A stretch of DNA of 64,000 nt from Pantoea eucrina (lineage in GTDB: Bacteria > Pseudomonadota > Gammaproteobacteria > Enterobacterales > Enterobacteriaceae): assembly GCF_002095385.1 (NCBI RefSeq), contig NZ_MIPP01000002.1:62001-126000 (forward strand), read 5' to 3'. This document shows positions 17,003 through 25,401 of the stretch, in pieces. Position 1 is the stretch's first letter. Each line of letters begins with the position of its first letter. A model generated the notes under the pieces. The model ran no database searches. It was not told where the DNA came from and saw only the letters and a list, made by a program, of their open reading frames with translations. The position numbers and the translations under genes were made by a program.

Positions 17003-18201
17003 ATGGCTAATGATGAGAAGCAGATTCTGAAGGTTGCTCAACGTTCAGAAAGAATGCTGATGAGTCTCACCGAGCAGATTCAGGCGCAAAAAGAAGAACT
17101 CAAAGAAAATACGTTTTATCAGGTCTATGCGAAAGCCGCGCTGGCTAAACTGCCAAAACTGACGCGCGCCAGCGTTGATTATGCGGTCAATGAGATGGAA
17201 GAAAATGGCTACGTGTTTGATAAACGCGCTGCCGGCAGCTCCACCAAATATGCGATGTCGATTGAAAACATTGTCGATATCTACCATCACCGGGGCGTAC
17301 CTAAATATCGCGATCGCACGCGGAAGCCTATACCCTCTTCGTTGGCAATCTGAAAGGTGGCGTCTCCAAAACGGTCTCAACCGTCTCGCTGGCACATGCG
17401 CTGCGGGCGCATCCGCATCTGCTGTTTGAAGATTTACGTATTCTGGTCATCGATCTGGATCCGCAATCTTCGGCCACCATGTTTCTGAATCATGAACGTT
17501 CAGTGGGTCTGGTAGAAGCCACTGCCGCCCAGGCGATGCTGCAGAATGTCAGCGGCGAAGAGCTGAAAAGCGACTTTATTGTGCCCTCAATCATCCCGGG
17601 CGTGGATGTACTGCCCGCTTCAATTGATGATGCGTTTATCGCTTCACGCTGGGAGGAGCTTTGTCATGAACACCTGCCAGGGCAGAACGTGCACGCTGTG
17701 CTGTATGAAAACGTTGTGGCAAAGCTCAAAAAAGATTACGACTTCATTTTTATTGATAGCGGCCCGCATCTGGATGCGTTTCTCAAAAATGCGATTGCTG
17801 CTTCTGATTTGCTGATGACGCCCGTTCCGCCTGCGCAGGTCGATTTTCATTCAACGCTCAAATACCTTACCCGACTGCCTGAGCTGGTAGAGATTATTGA
17901 AGCCTCAGGGGCTGAATGCCGGCTGCAGGGCAATATCGGCTTTATGTCGAAACTCTCCAACAAAGCCGATCATAAGATGTGCCACAGCCTGGCTAAAGAG
18001 ATTTTCGGTGGCGATATGCTGGACGCGGCGCTGCCGCGGCTTGACGGATTTGAGCGCTGCGGTGAGTCGTTTGATACGGTGATTTCAGCTAACCCTTCTA
18101 CCTATGTGGGCAGCAGTGAGGCACTGAAAAACGCGCGATCGGCTGCAGAGGATTTTGCCAAAGCCGTATTTGACCGTATTGAATTTATTCGCTTGAACTG
18201 A
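17003..18201 (+). pseudogene. parA: P1-type partition ATPase ParA, frameshifted before the Walker A motif
   Basis: ParA drives plasmid segregation with ParB/parS. The product spans two frames. The first (17003-17317) gives the N-terminal winged-helix operator-binding domain (FYQVYAKAALAKLPKLTRASVDYAV, GYVFDKRAAGSS-KYAMSIENI, PKYRDR). The frame then shifts within ACGCG (17318-17322), where P1-type ParA needs six bases for two codons, and resumes as EAYTLFVGNLKGGVSKTVSTVSLAHAL (Walker A), VIDLDPQSSATMFLNH and FIDSGPHLDAFLKNA, to 18201. Everything else is intact, so the break is recent or an indel error in the sequence. The ATG at 17003 has GGAG five bases upstream. parB follows 7 bases later. 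Confidence 0.9.
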
Positions 18202-18208
18202 GGTTAAG

Positions 18209-19180
18209 ATGAGCGCAAAACGCATTACTATTGGCCGTACTTTCAGCCAGTCACCTCTGCAAAATGAACACACTGCTGCAGAACATACGCAAACGTTTGT
18301 GCTGAATACCGGCAAACGCGCGCTGTTCTCACTTCAGCTCGTCTCTGCCCGCGATGTGGAAGCAAAGACTTTTGTCGTGCAGGAGACCAACGGTCGCGAC
18401 CAGTCTGGCCTGACGCCAGAATCGCTGCGTGACATCATTCGTACGATTAAACTGCAGCAGTTTTTTCCCGCCATCGGGGTAAAGCGCGGTGAGCGCATCG
18501 AAGTACTTGATGGCTCCCGCCGTCGCGCTGCCGCGCTGCTCTGCAAAACGGGTCTGAGCATACTGGTGACTGATGAGGATATCTCTGCCGAAGAGGCACG
18601 TCGCCTGGCTCAGGATATTCAGACTGCGCGTGAGCATAATTTGCGTGAAGTAGGTCTGCGCCTGCTGGCTCTAAAGCAGAGTGGCCTGTCGCAAAAAGAG
18701 ATTGCTGAGCAACAGGGACTGTCACAGGCGAAAGTGACACGCGCCTTACAGGCCGCGAGTGTGCCGGCTGAACTGATCATGCTGTTTCCTAACCATGCTG
18801 AACTCGCCTATCCGGACTATAAGCTGCTGCTGCAGGCATGTGAAAGGCTTCAGGAGAAGCAACAGAGCATAACCACGCTGGTAGAGACTATCAGCGCGGA
18901 TATTGATGAGATTGCCTCTGAAGATGGCCTGGCTGAAGATGAAGTGAAGAATGCCATTTTGCGTCTGGTGCGCAATGGCAGTAACGCACTGCTTGAGGCT
19001 CCGGGAAAAGAGAAAGTCGTGACGACGTCGCTCTGGGACTTTGCTGACAAAGATCGCTTTGCCCGGAAAAAATCCAAAGGGCGCACCTTCAGTTATGAAT
19101 TTAATCGCCAGCCTAAAGAGCTACAGGATGAGCTGGATAAGGTCATCAGCAGCACGCTTGCTAAATATCTGGAGCAGTAA
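18209..19180 (+). CDS. parB: P1-type partition protein ParB
   Basis: Centromere-binding protein that loads on parS and partners ParA. The 323-residue protein has the ParA-contacting N-terminus (MSAKRITIGRTFSQSP), a ParB/Srx-like segment (VKRGERIEVLDGSRRRAAAL, carrying the DGSRR-AA motif), the HTH that contacts A boxes (GLSQKEIAEQQGLSQAKVTRALQAA) and a C-terminal dimer domain that in P1 contacts B boxes (DRFARKKSKGRTFSYEF). The start is 7 bases after the parA stop. A complete P1-type parS lies 30 bases downstream. Confidence 0.95.
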   Translation: MSAKRITIGRTFSQSPLQNEHTAAEHTQTFVLNTGKRALFSLQLVSARDVEAKTFVVQETNGRDQSGLTPESLRDIIRTIKLQQFFPAIGVKRGERIEVLDGSRRRAAALLCKTGLSILVTDEDISAEEARRLAQDIQTAREHNLREVGLRLLALKQSGLSQKEIAEQQGLSQAKVTRALQAASVPAELIMLFPNHAELAYPDYKLLLQACERLQEKQQSITTLVETISADIDEIASEDGLAEDEVKNAILRLVRNGSNALLEAPGKEKVVTTSLWDFADKDRFARKKSKGRTFSYEFNRQPKELQDELDKVISSTLAKYLEQ

Positions 19181-19184
19181 CCAT

Positions 19185-19207
19185 ACCGCCTGCGGGCGGT
19201 TTATTTG
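19185..19207 (+). terminator. Terminator of the par operon
   Basis: ACCGCC-TGCG-GGCGGT hairpin followed by TTATTTGCTT, directly after the parB stop. Confidence 0.7.
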
Positions 19208-19210
19208 CTT

Positions 19211-19293
19211 TCGCCACCCCTTTTTCACGCCTAAGTGATTGTCAGTTATAGATTTGAGCTAAAAATTTCAGCCTGAAATCGCCACTGTTTCAG
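19211..19293 (+). other. parS: Complete P1-type centromere parS
   Basis: Left arm: B box TCGCCA (19211-19216), five bases, then A box TTTTCAC (19222-19228). After a 31-base spacer comes TAAAA and the right arm: ATTTCA, GCC, TGAAAT, CGCCA, CT, GTTTCA (19265-19290). Box order and the spacing of A and B boxes match P1 parS, where the spacer binds IHF. It lies immediately downstream of parB, as in P1. The site was recognised by comparing box order and distances with the known P1 centromere. Confidence 0.85.
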
Positions 19294-19401
19294 GCTGTTT
19301 TACGTAACAAAAGAGAGCCTTTATCCGGCAGGATGACGCATTCCGTTACAACCGCACCCGCACGGACCCTGCTCCGGCTTTACCAGTTATGATAAATTAG
19401 A

Positions 19402-19416
19402 TGATAATAATTACTA
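19402..19416 (+). promoter_or_regulatory. Fur box
   Basis: TGATAAT-A-ATTACTA matches the 7-1-7 Fur consensus (TGATAAT-N-ATTATCA) at 13 of 15 positions. It lies 23 bases upstream of the siderophore-type binding-protein gene, implying iron repression. Confidence 0.7.
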
Positions 19417-19438
19417 TTCAGTAACGAACGGAGTTCAA

Positions 19439-20545
19439 ATGAAAGTTATTTGCGGCGTGGCGCTGAGCCTGGGTGTGGCTTTATCAGCGTCAGCCACCAC
19501 CTATCCACTGACCATCACCGATCTGGATGGACAGCAACATACGTTTTCTAAAGAGCCTCGCCATATTATTTTACAGGATGGGCGTGATGTACTGACGCTG
19601 GCTCTGCTCGATCGTGATAATCCTTTTGAACGCGTTGTAGCCTGGAATAATCTGCCTAAAAAACAGGATACGCAAACCTGGGAAATGCTGAAAGCACGCT
19701 GGCCGCAGGCGGAAAAAATTGTTGATATGGGATTCAACGATCAGGGTCAGGTCAACCTTGAAAGCGTGCTGGCGCAGCAGCCGGATGTGATGATTGCACA
19801 GTTACGTGCAAAACCGGCGTTGATCCAGTCTGGTGTGGTCAGGACGCTTGAAAATCTGCACATCCCGGTTGTGTTTGTAGACTATGAACTGCACCCGGCG
19901 CAGAACACAGCTAAAAGTGTTTCTCTGCTTGGGCAGATCCTTAACCGCGAAGAGCAGGCCCGGGACTATACAACTTTCTATCAGCAAAAAATGTCCGCTA
20001 TTACGAATAAAGTCAGCGGCATTGAAAAGAAACCCACGGTGTTTATCGAGCCTATTGCCGGCAACAGCGATAACTGCTGTTTTACGCACAGTCATAACGG
20101 CTGGGGCGGACTGGTCGAAGCGGTAGGAGGCAAAAATATCGGTTCTGCACTTTTACCGGGCAACTCAGGTTTTGTTTCGCTGGAAAAAATCATCGCGATG
20201 AAGCCTGATGTCTATATCATGACCGGTTCTAAACGGCCTAACAGCAACGTGTTACCGTTTGGCTATGGGGTTAAGCCTCAGGAGGTCACTGCAACCTTCC
20301 AGACCCTGACGCGCCGTACCGGCGTGGCACAGATTGAGCCGGTGAAGCAGAACCGGGCCTATGGTATCTATCACCATTTCTACAACCATCCGTGGAATAT
20401 CATCGGCATGGAGATCCTGGCGAAAGATCTCTATCCGCAGCAGTTTGCCGCGCTGAATCCGGTTGCCGATTATCACCAGCTGGTTAAAACCTTCACGCAT
20501 CTGCCAGATGACGCTATTACCCTGAGCTATCCTGACAATAACTGA
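19439..20545 (+). CDS. Periplasmic substrate-binding protein of an iron/siderophore-type ABC transporter
   Basis: A 368-residue secreted binding protein of the FecB/BtuF/TroA-like fold. It has a Sec signal peptide (about residues 1-20, ending SASA-T), then YPLTITDLDGQQHTFSKEPRHIIL, typical of this family's N-terminal lobe, and later VNLESVLAQQPDVMIA and GNSGFVSLEKIIAMKPDVYIM. An odd CC pair (SDNCCFTHSHNGWG) precedes the GGLVEAVGGKNIG segment. No permease or ATPase gene follows, so it is an orphan that must work with a transporter encoded elsewhere. A Fur box lies just upstream. The ligand could be a ferric siderophore or haem; this cannot be settled from sequence. Confidence 0.85.
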   Translation: MKVICGVALSLGVALSASATTYPLTITDLDGQQHTFSKEPRHIILQDGRDVLTLALLDRDNPFERVVAWNNLPKKQDTQTWEMLKARWPQAEKIVDMGFNDQGQVNLESVLAQQPDVMIAQLRAKPALIQSGVVRTLENLHIPVVFVDYELHPAQNTAKSVSLLGQILNREEQARDYTTFYQQKMSAITNKVSGIEKKPTVFIEPIAGNSDNCCFTHSHNGWGGLVEAVGGKNIGSALLPGNSGFVSLEKIIAMKPDVYIMTGSKRPNSNVLPFGYGVKPQEVTATFQTLTRRTGVAQIEPVKQNRAYGIYHHFYNHPWNIIGMEILAKDLYPQQFAALNPVADYHQLVKTFTHLPDDAITLSYPDNN

Positions 20546-20618
20546 TTGAGCCGGGCGGCCTTAATGCGCCGCCGGCAGCCTTCTTTGCCTGGCATCTTCC
20601 GCTGTGCAACTCATCTTA

Positions 20619-20632
20619 TTCACTGTAATCAG
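20619..20632 (+). repeat. Solitary iteron outside the origin
   Basis: TTCACTGTAATCAG, identical to the RepA iterons, in the gap between the binding-protein gene and the HAD phosphatase gene, 4.6 kb beyond repA. Confidence 0.7.
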
Positions 20633-20787
20633 TAAACCATACAGATGCTCCGCGTCTGCCAGCGAGAAATCTCTGAAAGCAGTGAACATCGTCACTATTA
20701 ACATTCTCATTAATCCACGTCGCGAGTAAGCTTATACTCTATAACAGGCCGGACGGGCTGACGGCAGATTCTATATGGGAGAGAGTA

Positions 20788-21609
20788 ATGGCAGTTAAGA
20801 TGATTGCAGTAGATATGGATGGCACCTTCCTTGATGATAACAAGCACTATAATCAGCAGCGTTTTGCCCGCCAGTACGCACTGCTCAAAGAGAAAGGGAT
20901 CCGCTTTGTTGTTGCCAGCGGCAATCAGTATTATCAGCTGCAACACTATTTTCCTGATATCAAGGATGAGATCGCGTTTGTTGCTGAAAACGGCGCCTGG
21001 GTCTCAGACTGCAATGAGGAACTGTTTTGCGGAGAGCTGGCGCCTGAGCGGGTAGAGCAGATCCTGACTATCCTGGCGAAAGAGCCTGATATCAGCGTCG
21101 TAGTCTGCGGTCGTAACAGCGCCTATGTGCACACCTCTATGCCTGAACATGTAGTGAATAAACTCAGCAATCACTATCGCCGGCTGGAAAAGCGCGACGA
21201 TTTGAGCAGCATTGACGACACCATTTTTAAATTCTCATTAAATCTGGAGCACGAAGGCGTTGAGGCGCTGATGTCGCGGTTGCATCATGAGCTGAGCGCA
21301 ATTGAGAACATCATGCATCCGGTCTCCAGCGGATTCGGCTTTATTGACCTGATTATTCCTGGCTGTCATAAAGCGCACGGCATTGCCATGCTGCAGCAAA
21401 AATGGGGCATTGATGATTGTGAGGTGCTGGCGATTGGCGACAGCGCAAATGATATCGAGATGTTGCGACAGGCTTGCTACAGCTTTGCCATGGATAACGC
21501 TGCCCCGTCGGTTGCGGCAGTCGCCCGCTATCGTACGCAGAATAATAACGAAGAGGGCGCACTCAACGTCATTGCGCGCCTGCTGGCCCGGGAAACGCCG
21601 TTTAACTAA
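20788..21609 (+). CDS. ybiV: Cof-type HAD sugar phosphatase, YbiV (SupH) type
   Basis: A 273-residue cytoplasmic phosphatase of the HAD Cof subfamily. Motif I is VDMDGTFLDD with the nucleophile Asp, motif II is VVASGNQYYQL, motif III includes Lys in HKAHGI, and motif IV is AIGDSANDIEML. The sequences VVASGNQYYQLQHYFPDIKDEI, FKFSLNL and GFGFIDLIIPG are nearly the same as in E. coli YbiV, which removes phosphate from sugar phosphates such as fructose 1-phosphate and ribose 5-phosphate. The start has GGGAGAG upstream. It stands alone, with a terminator after it. Confidence 0.92.
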   Translation: MAVKMIAVDMDGTFLDDNKHYNQQRFARQYALLKEKGIRFVVASGNQYYQLQHYFPDIKDEIAFVAENGAWVSDCNEELFCGELAPERVEQILTILAKEPDISVVVCGRNSAYVHTSMPEHVVNKLSNHYRRLEKRDDLSSIDDTIFKFSLNLEHEGVEALMSRLHHELSAIENIMHPVSSGFGFIDLIIPGCHKAHGIAMLQQKWGIDDCEVLAIGDSANDIEMLRQACYSFAMDNAAPSVAAVARYRTQNNNEEGALNVIARLLARETPFN

Positions 21610-21619
21610 GTCTGACCTG

Positions 21620-21643
21620 ACAGAGCCGCCCGCGGCGGCTCTG
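21620..21643. terminator. Bidirectional terminator
   Basis: AGAGCCGCC and GGCGGCTCT form a 9-bp stem between the converging HAD phosphatase and HxlR genes, with short A/T flanks. Confidence 0.65.
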
Positions 21644-22044
21644 TTACTCCTCTGACTCAGCTTTAAGCCGGGCAGCGTGCAGATTAGCCTCCATACTATC
21701 CAGCGCGGCCTGGTTCTTAAGCCCCCACGTATACATCTCCTCCACCGGTCGGGCAAATGTCATTCCCAGCGGGGTGAGCCGGTAGTCGACTTTAGCGGGC
21801 GTAACGTCATATTCCCGCCGTTCAACCAGGCCGCGCTGTTCCAGCGCTTTTAGCGTCTGAAACAGCATTTTTTTGATATGCCCTGCAGGCTGCGCTGCAG
21901 CTCGCCGGTTCTGGCACAGTGATCTGGCCAGTGATAAAGCGCATGCAGCACCATCGTGCTCCATTTGACAGAGAACAGCTCCAGCAGTCTGCGCGGAGGT
22001 GAATCCGCGTAAAAGACCAGTTTACCCTCTTCCCAGGCTGGCAT
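21644..22044 (-). pseudogene. HxlR family regulator, frameshifted in a homopolymer
   Basis: A MarR-like winged-helix regulator of the HxlR group, usually controlling detoxifying oxidoreductases. The N-terminal part (from 22044) reads LLELFSVKWSTMVLHALYHW and GELQRSLQGISKK, then falls out of frame in a run of seven As (minus strand; T run at 21868-21874). One more A would continue it as MLFQTLKALEQRGLVERREY, DYRLTPLGMTF and the usual HxlR C-terminus to 21644. The gene is divergent from yahK, its probable target. The break could be true phase-variable slippage or an indel error in the read. Confidence 0.82.
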
Positions 22045-22152
22045 GCCTGACTCCTTATAAGGTCACCGTTTGGTGCCTACTGTTAATTCTTTTTCGCATT
22101 CACTATAGTCTGCCGCCTCTCAGCTTATTAAGCCATCTTTGCCGGAGGCACA

Positions 22153-23202
22153 ATGAAAATCAATGCACTGGTTGCACATAATGCAACCGCACCCCTGACG
22201 TCCGATAGCGTCGCTCTGCGCCCGCTGCAAAAACAGGATGTCAAAATTGAGATCCTCTATTGCGGCGTCTGCCATTCTGATCTGCACATGGCGCGTAATG
22301 AATGGGGCGTCAGCCGCTATCCGCTGGTACCGGGACATGAGATTGTTGGCCGGGTAACGGAGGCGGGCAGTGAAGTCAGCAAATTCAGGCCAGGCGATCT
22401 GGTTGGCGTTGGCGTAATGGTGGATTCCTGCCGGACCTGCCATTTCTGTCAGCAGCATGAAGAGCAATATTGTGAAGCGGGTTTTACCGCGACCTATAAC
22501 GGGACCGACAAGTACACCGGCGGCACCACCTGGGGAGGATACGCTGAGAGCGTAATTGTCGATGAGCACTTCGTGGTCGCCGTTCCGCAAAATCTGCCAC
22601 CAGCCGGGGTAGCACCGCTTCTCTGCGCCGGGGTTACGGTCTGGTCGCCATTACGCCATTTCAATGTTAAAGCAGGCGACCGTGTGGGCGTGGTTGGACT
22701 GGGCGGACTTGGACACATGGCGGTTAAGCTGGCCAGCGCAATGGGGGCAGACGTCACTCTGTTTACCACTTCTGCCGCCAAGCGCGACGATGCACTGCGC
22801 CTGGGGGCCAGTCGGGTAGTGGTATCTCGCAATGAGGAGGAGATGGCAGCCTGCCAGACTTCGCTGGATATCATCATCAATTGCGTGGCAGCTCCGCACG
22901 ACCTTAATCCCTATCTTGCCACGCTGAAAACCAATGGACGTATGGTGCTGGTAGGTATTCCGGATCGGCCACATATTTCGCCGGATATCACCCCAATGGT
23001 TTTCCGCAGGCTGAGCATCACTGGCTCTTCAATCGGTAGCGTACAGGAAACGCAGGAGATGCTCGATTTCTGCGGCCAGCATAATATTGTGGCGGATATC
23101 GAGACTATTACCGGGGATGAGATAGAACAGGCATTTGAGCGTATGCTACGCGGCGATGTGCACTATCGCTTTGTCATCGATATGCAAGCGACTCAATGGT
23201 AA
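22153..23202 (+). CDS. yahK: Zinc-dependent NADP(H) aldehyde reductase, YahK type
   Basis: A 349-residue medium-chain alcohol dehydrogenase of the cinnamyl-alcohol-dehydrogenase branch; E. coli YahK, also 349 residues, reduces a wide range of aldehydes with NADPH. Catalytic zinc ligands are in YCGVCHSDLH (Cys) and PGHEIVG (His-Glu); the structural zinc set is CRTCHFCQQHEEQYC; the Rossmann motif is GVVGLGGLGHMAVKLA. Near-identical stretches to YahK include APLLCAG and ETQEMLDFCG-HNIVADIE. It is divergent from the broken HxlR regulator. A TATAGT sequence near 22103 may be its -10 box. Confidence 0.92.
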   Translation: MKINALVAHNATAPLTSDSVALRPLQKQDVKIEILYCGVCHSDLHMARNEWGVSRYPLVPGHEIVGRVTEAGSEVSKFRPGDLVGVGVMVDSCRTCHFCQQHEEQYCEAGFTATYNGTDKYTGGTTWGGYAESVIVDEHFVVAVPQNLPPAGVAPLLCAGVTVWSPLRHFNVKAGDRVGVVGLGGLGHMAVKLASAMGADVTLFTTSAAKRDDALRLGASRVVVSRNEEEMAACQTSLDIIINCVAAPHDLNPYLATLKTNGRMVLVGIPDRPHISPDITPMVFRRLSITGSSIGSVQETQEMLDFCGQHNIVADIETITGDEIEQAFERMLRGDVHYRFVIDMQATQW

Positions 23203-23219
23203 GTCTATGATTAACAGCG

Positions 23220-23239
23220 ATTTCAGCCTGAAATCGCCA
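23220..23239 (+). other. parS: Secondary parS-like ParB site (right-half core)
   Basis: ATTTCAGCCTGAAAT followed by CGCCA, identical over 20 bases to the core of the parS at 19265-19284 and to the site at 8289-8308. It is embedded in a 21-bp perfect palindrome (GCGATTTCAG-C-CTGAAATCGC, 23217-23237), giving a near B box on both sides. It starts 14 bases after the yahK stop. The rest of the gap to 23544 is AT-rich and shows no gene. Confidence 0.65.
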
Positions 23240-23544
23240 ACAGAGGCTCTTCAGGTGACATGTTAAACGATGTAATCTGAAAAAATAATCTCTTAAGCCG
23301 GGCTTTACTGGCAGTCTGAATAGTGCAGCATTTATTTCAGGCTGTCAGATTTATCCAGCTTATCTGTTTGATAAGTATAATTATTTTATTAATGAAAGGA
23401 TGATGGTAAAAACAGCCGTTGTGCGCCAGCGTAATTACATAAGCACGGTAACTTCAATCGATAAGGGGGAAGCGTCAAAATAATTCGCTGTCTGCGCCTT
23501 TTTCCCGATAAACTGCGGTTCCTGTTGATCAGATTTATCTTAGA

Positions 23545-24600
23545 ATGAACTATTACACCCCTGATGATGATCATCTGAAAAAACGATCGAGACGTTTCGT
23601 CCGGCGCATGTTTTTTATGCGTCAGCTCGGTACTGTACTCTGTTTCTTTCCTATTCTTTCTGTGCTGCTCGATACGCAGCGCGAGCTGTTCTACAGCGCT
23701 TTACTGTTCATTAATGCCTTTGCCTGGCCGTGGCTTGCCTGCCAGCGTGCACTGCGCGCTGAAGATCCGACCAGCGCTGAACGTAACAACCTTACGCTCG
23801 ATGCCGCTTTTGGCGGGATATGGGTGGCGCTGATGTCGCTCACTCCGGTGCCCTCGGTGATTATCATGGCCGTACTGGCCTCAGATCGCTATGCGGCGGG
23901 AGGCAGTACGCTTCTCATCTCCGCTATTAAAGCGTTTATAGTGGCTTTCCTGTCGGTGTGGATACTCGATGGTGCACGGATAGAGAGTGCCTTCACGACG
24001 CAGACGGTGTGGCTGACGCTGCCGCTCGCCAGCTGTTACATGCTGGCGCTGAGTATCGCTTCTTATAATCTGACCTGGCAGCTGCGCAAGCGTAATCGCG
24101 AACTGGAGCGCGTAGCTCTGATGGATCCGGGCCTGCAGATCCCTAACCGACGGCTATTTGAACGACGGCTGGAGAGTGAGTTTTTAAGTACGCGGCGTGG
24201 CGACAGTAACGGCTATCTGCTGCTGCTGGATCTGGACCATTTCAAGGCCGTCAATGACACCTGGGGGCATGAAGCCGGAGACTTTCTGCTGGCAGAAATT
24301 TCCGCTCTGCTGCGCAACTATGTCGGTATTCAGGATATACCCGCGCGTCTGGGAGGTGATGAGCTAAGCGTTATTGTTCACCATGCCAGTGATGAAACCG
24401 TGGTTGCTCTCGCTAGGCGACTGCGTGAAAAAATAGCGCAGGTTGCTTTGCCTGCCGCTCCTGATTTTCACTGCACGGTTAGCATCGGTATCGCTCCTGC
24501 AAGCAGCGCTGATTCTCTGCGCGACTGGCTGCGCCATGCGGATGAGGCCCTCTATCAGGTAAAGCGGGCAGGGCGTAACGACGTTCTGCTCTGGAGCTGA
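23545..24600 (+). CDS. Membrane diguanylate cyclase, DgcC (AdrA/YaiC) type
   Basis: A 351-residue inner-membrane protein with an N-terminal MASE2 domain (about five helices, residues 25-180) and a C-terminal GGDEF domain. The substrate loop is LLDLDHFKAVNDTWGHEAGD and the signature is RLGGDELSV, so the last residue of GGDEF is Leu. The usual RxxD inhibitory site upstream is not evident. DgcC makes c-di-GMP that switches on cellulose synthesis. The GGDEL variant and the altered MDPGLQIPNRR (normally TGLPNRR) could lower activity, although the G-G-D-E core is kept. It lies between yahK and the convergent ybiI. Confidence 0.87.
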   Translation: MNYYTPDDDHLKKRSRRFVRRMFFMRQLGTVLCFFPILSVLLDTQRELFYSALLFINAFAWPWLACQRALRAEDPTSAERNNLTLDAAFGGIWVALMSLTPVPSVIIMAVLASDRYAAGGSTLLISAIKAFIVAFLSVWILDGARIESAFTTQTVWLTLPLASCYMLALSIASYNLTWQLRKRNRELERVALMDPGLQIPNRRLFERRLESEFLSTRRGDSNGYLLLLDLDHFKAVNDTWGHEAGDFLLAEISALLRNYVGIQDIPARLGGDELSVIVHHASDETVVALARRLREKIAQVALPAAPDFHCTVSIGIAPASSADSLRDWLRHADEALYQVKRAGRNDVLLWS

Positions 24601-24621
24601 GTAACACAAGTCTGCGCCAGG

Positions 24622-24888
24622 CTAACGCAGCTGGCTGTCTTTACTGCCCCGGCGATTATAACCGCTACTGCTGGCTTCTTTCTTATCCAGTTCAGACTGA
24701 CACTGGATACAGTAGCGTACGCCGGGCAGTGCCGCGCGACGTGCTTCGGGTATCGGTTCTCCACACTCATCACAGAAGCGTGCACTGTCACCCTGCTTAA
24801 GATGACTTCGCGCCCGGGCGATAGCATCATCAACCGTCGCATCAATCTGTTTCTGGACTGCGCCATCTTCCGACCAGCCACCTGCCAT
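24622..24888 (-). CDS. ybiI: DksA/TraR-type C4 zinc-finger protein YbiI
   Basis: An 88-residue protein of the DksA/TraR zinc-finger group. The four cysteines are in FCDECGEPIPEARRAALPG and RYCIQCQSELD. The C-terminus SGYNRRGSKDSQLR is identical in character to E. coli YbiI, which is also 88 residues. Small DksA-like proteins may act on RNA polymerase, but YbiI itself has no established role. It is convergent with the DgcC-like gene. Confidence 0.9.
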   Translation of the reverse strand: MAGGWSEDGAVQKQIDATVDDAIARARSHLKQGDSARFCDECGEPIPEARRAALPGVRYCIQCQSELDKKEASSSGYNRRGSKDSQLR

Positions 24889-25401
24889 AAAGCCCCCTTA
24901 TCGTTGCTGAATATTAACTATAGTCAGCGGTGATGCACGCGTCGCACTTTGCGTGCGGTTGCAGTCATCCCTCATTGCTGCCTCCTCAAACGAAATACCC
25001 GGCATTTGCGCAGGCAACGATAAGATGCATCATTAATGCAATTTTTCTTTATTAAATATAGAGTTAGGTTGTTTGTTATTTAAAATGCGTTGTAGTATGG
25101 GTTTATATTTTTAATAAAAGTGTACAAAGGGTTGTGCGTTGTACAAATATATCCATTCATGTTGCTGGTTAATAAAAATGCCATTTGTAAGTCAGTCAGA
25201 AAATATAGAACGTTTTTTTGTTAATAAAGCGAAGCGGTAAAAAAGGTTATCGATCAAGTTTTAATCGAAAATTCTTCTCCGAATGAAAAAATAACTCTCC
25301 TGACAGGTCAATTCTTTCGCGTAAGCGAAGCGTAAACGATGTCAGGAGAGTGTCATTTTCAGAATTAAATGAAGTGCAGAGATATCGGGCTCTGTATAAG
25401 T
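24889..25401. other. Gene-free AT-rich region
   Basis: A 513-base stretch with no credible coding frame; strongly AT-rich from 25020 to 25290. A sequence resembling an iteron (TTAACTATAGTCAG, 24914-24927) is probably chance. The only firm element is the inverted repeat at 25294-25351, listed separately as a terminator. Confidence 0.5.
25284..25351 (-). terminator. Terminator downstream of the KGG-motif gene
   Basis: ACTCTCCTGACA (25294-25305) and TGTCAGGAGAGT (25340-25351) are perfect 12-base complements enclosing a smaller TTCGC-GTAA-GCGAA stem. On the minus strand the outer stem is followed by TATTTTTTC, a good rho-independent terminator 50 bases after the yciG-like stop. Confidence 0.75.

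Noticed and set aside
22099-22112. Another solitary iteron upstream of yahK
   Set aside because: TTCACTATAGTCTG differs from the iteron at several positions and overlaps a likely -10 box of yahK; similar loose matches occur at 24914, 26286 and 54523.
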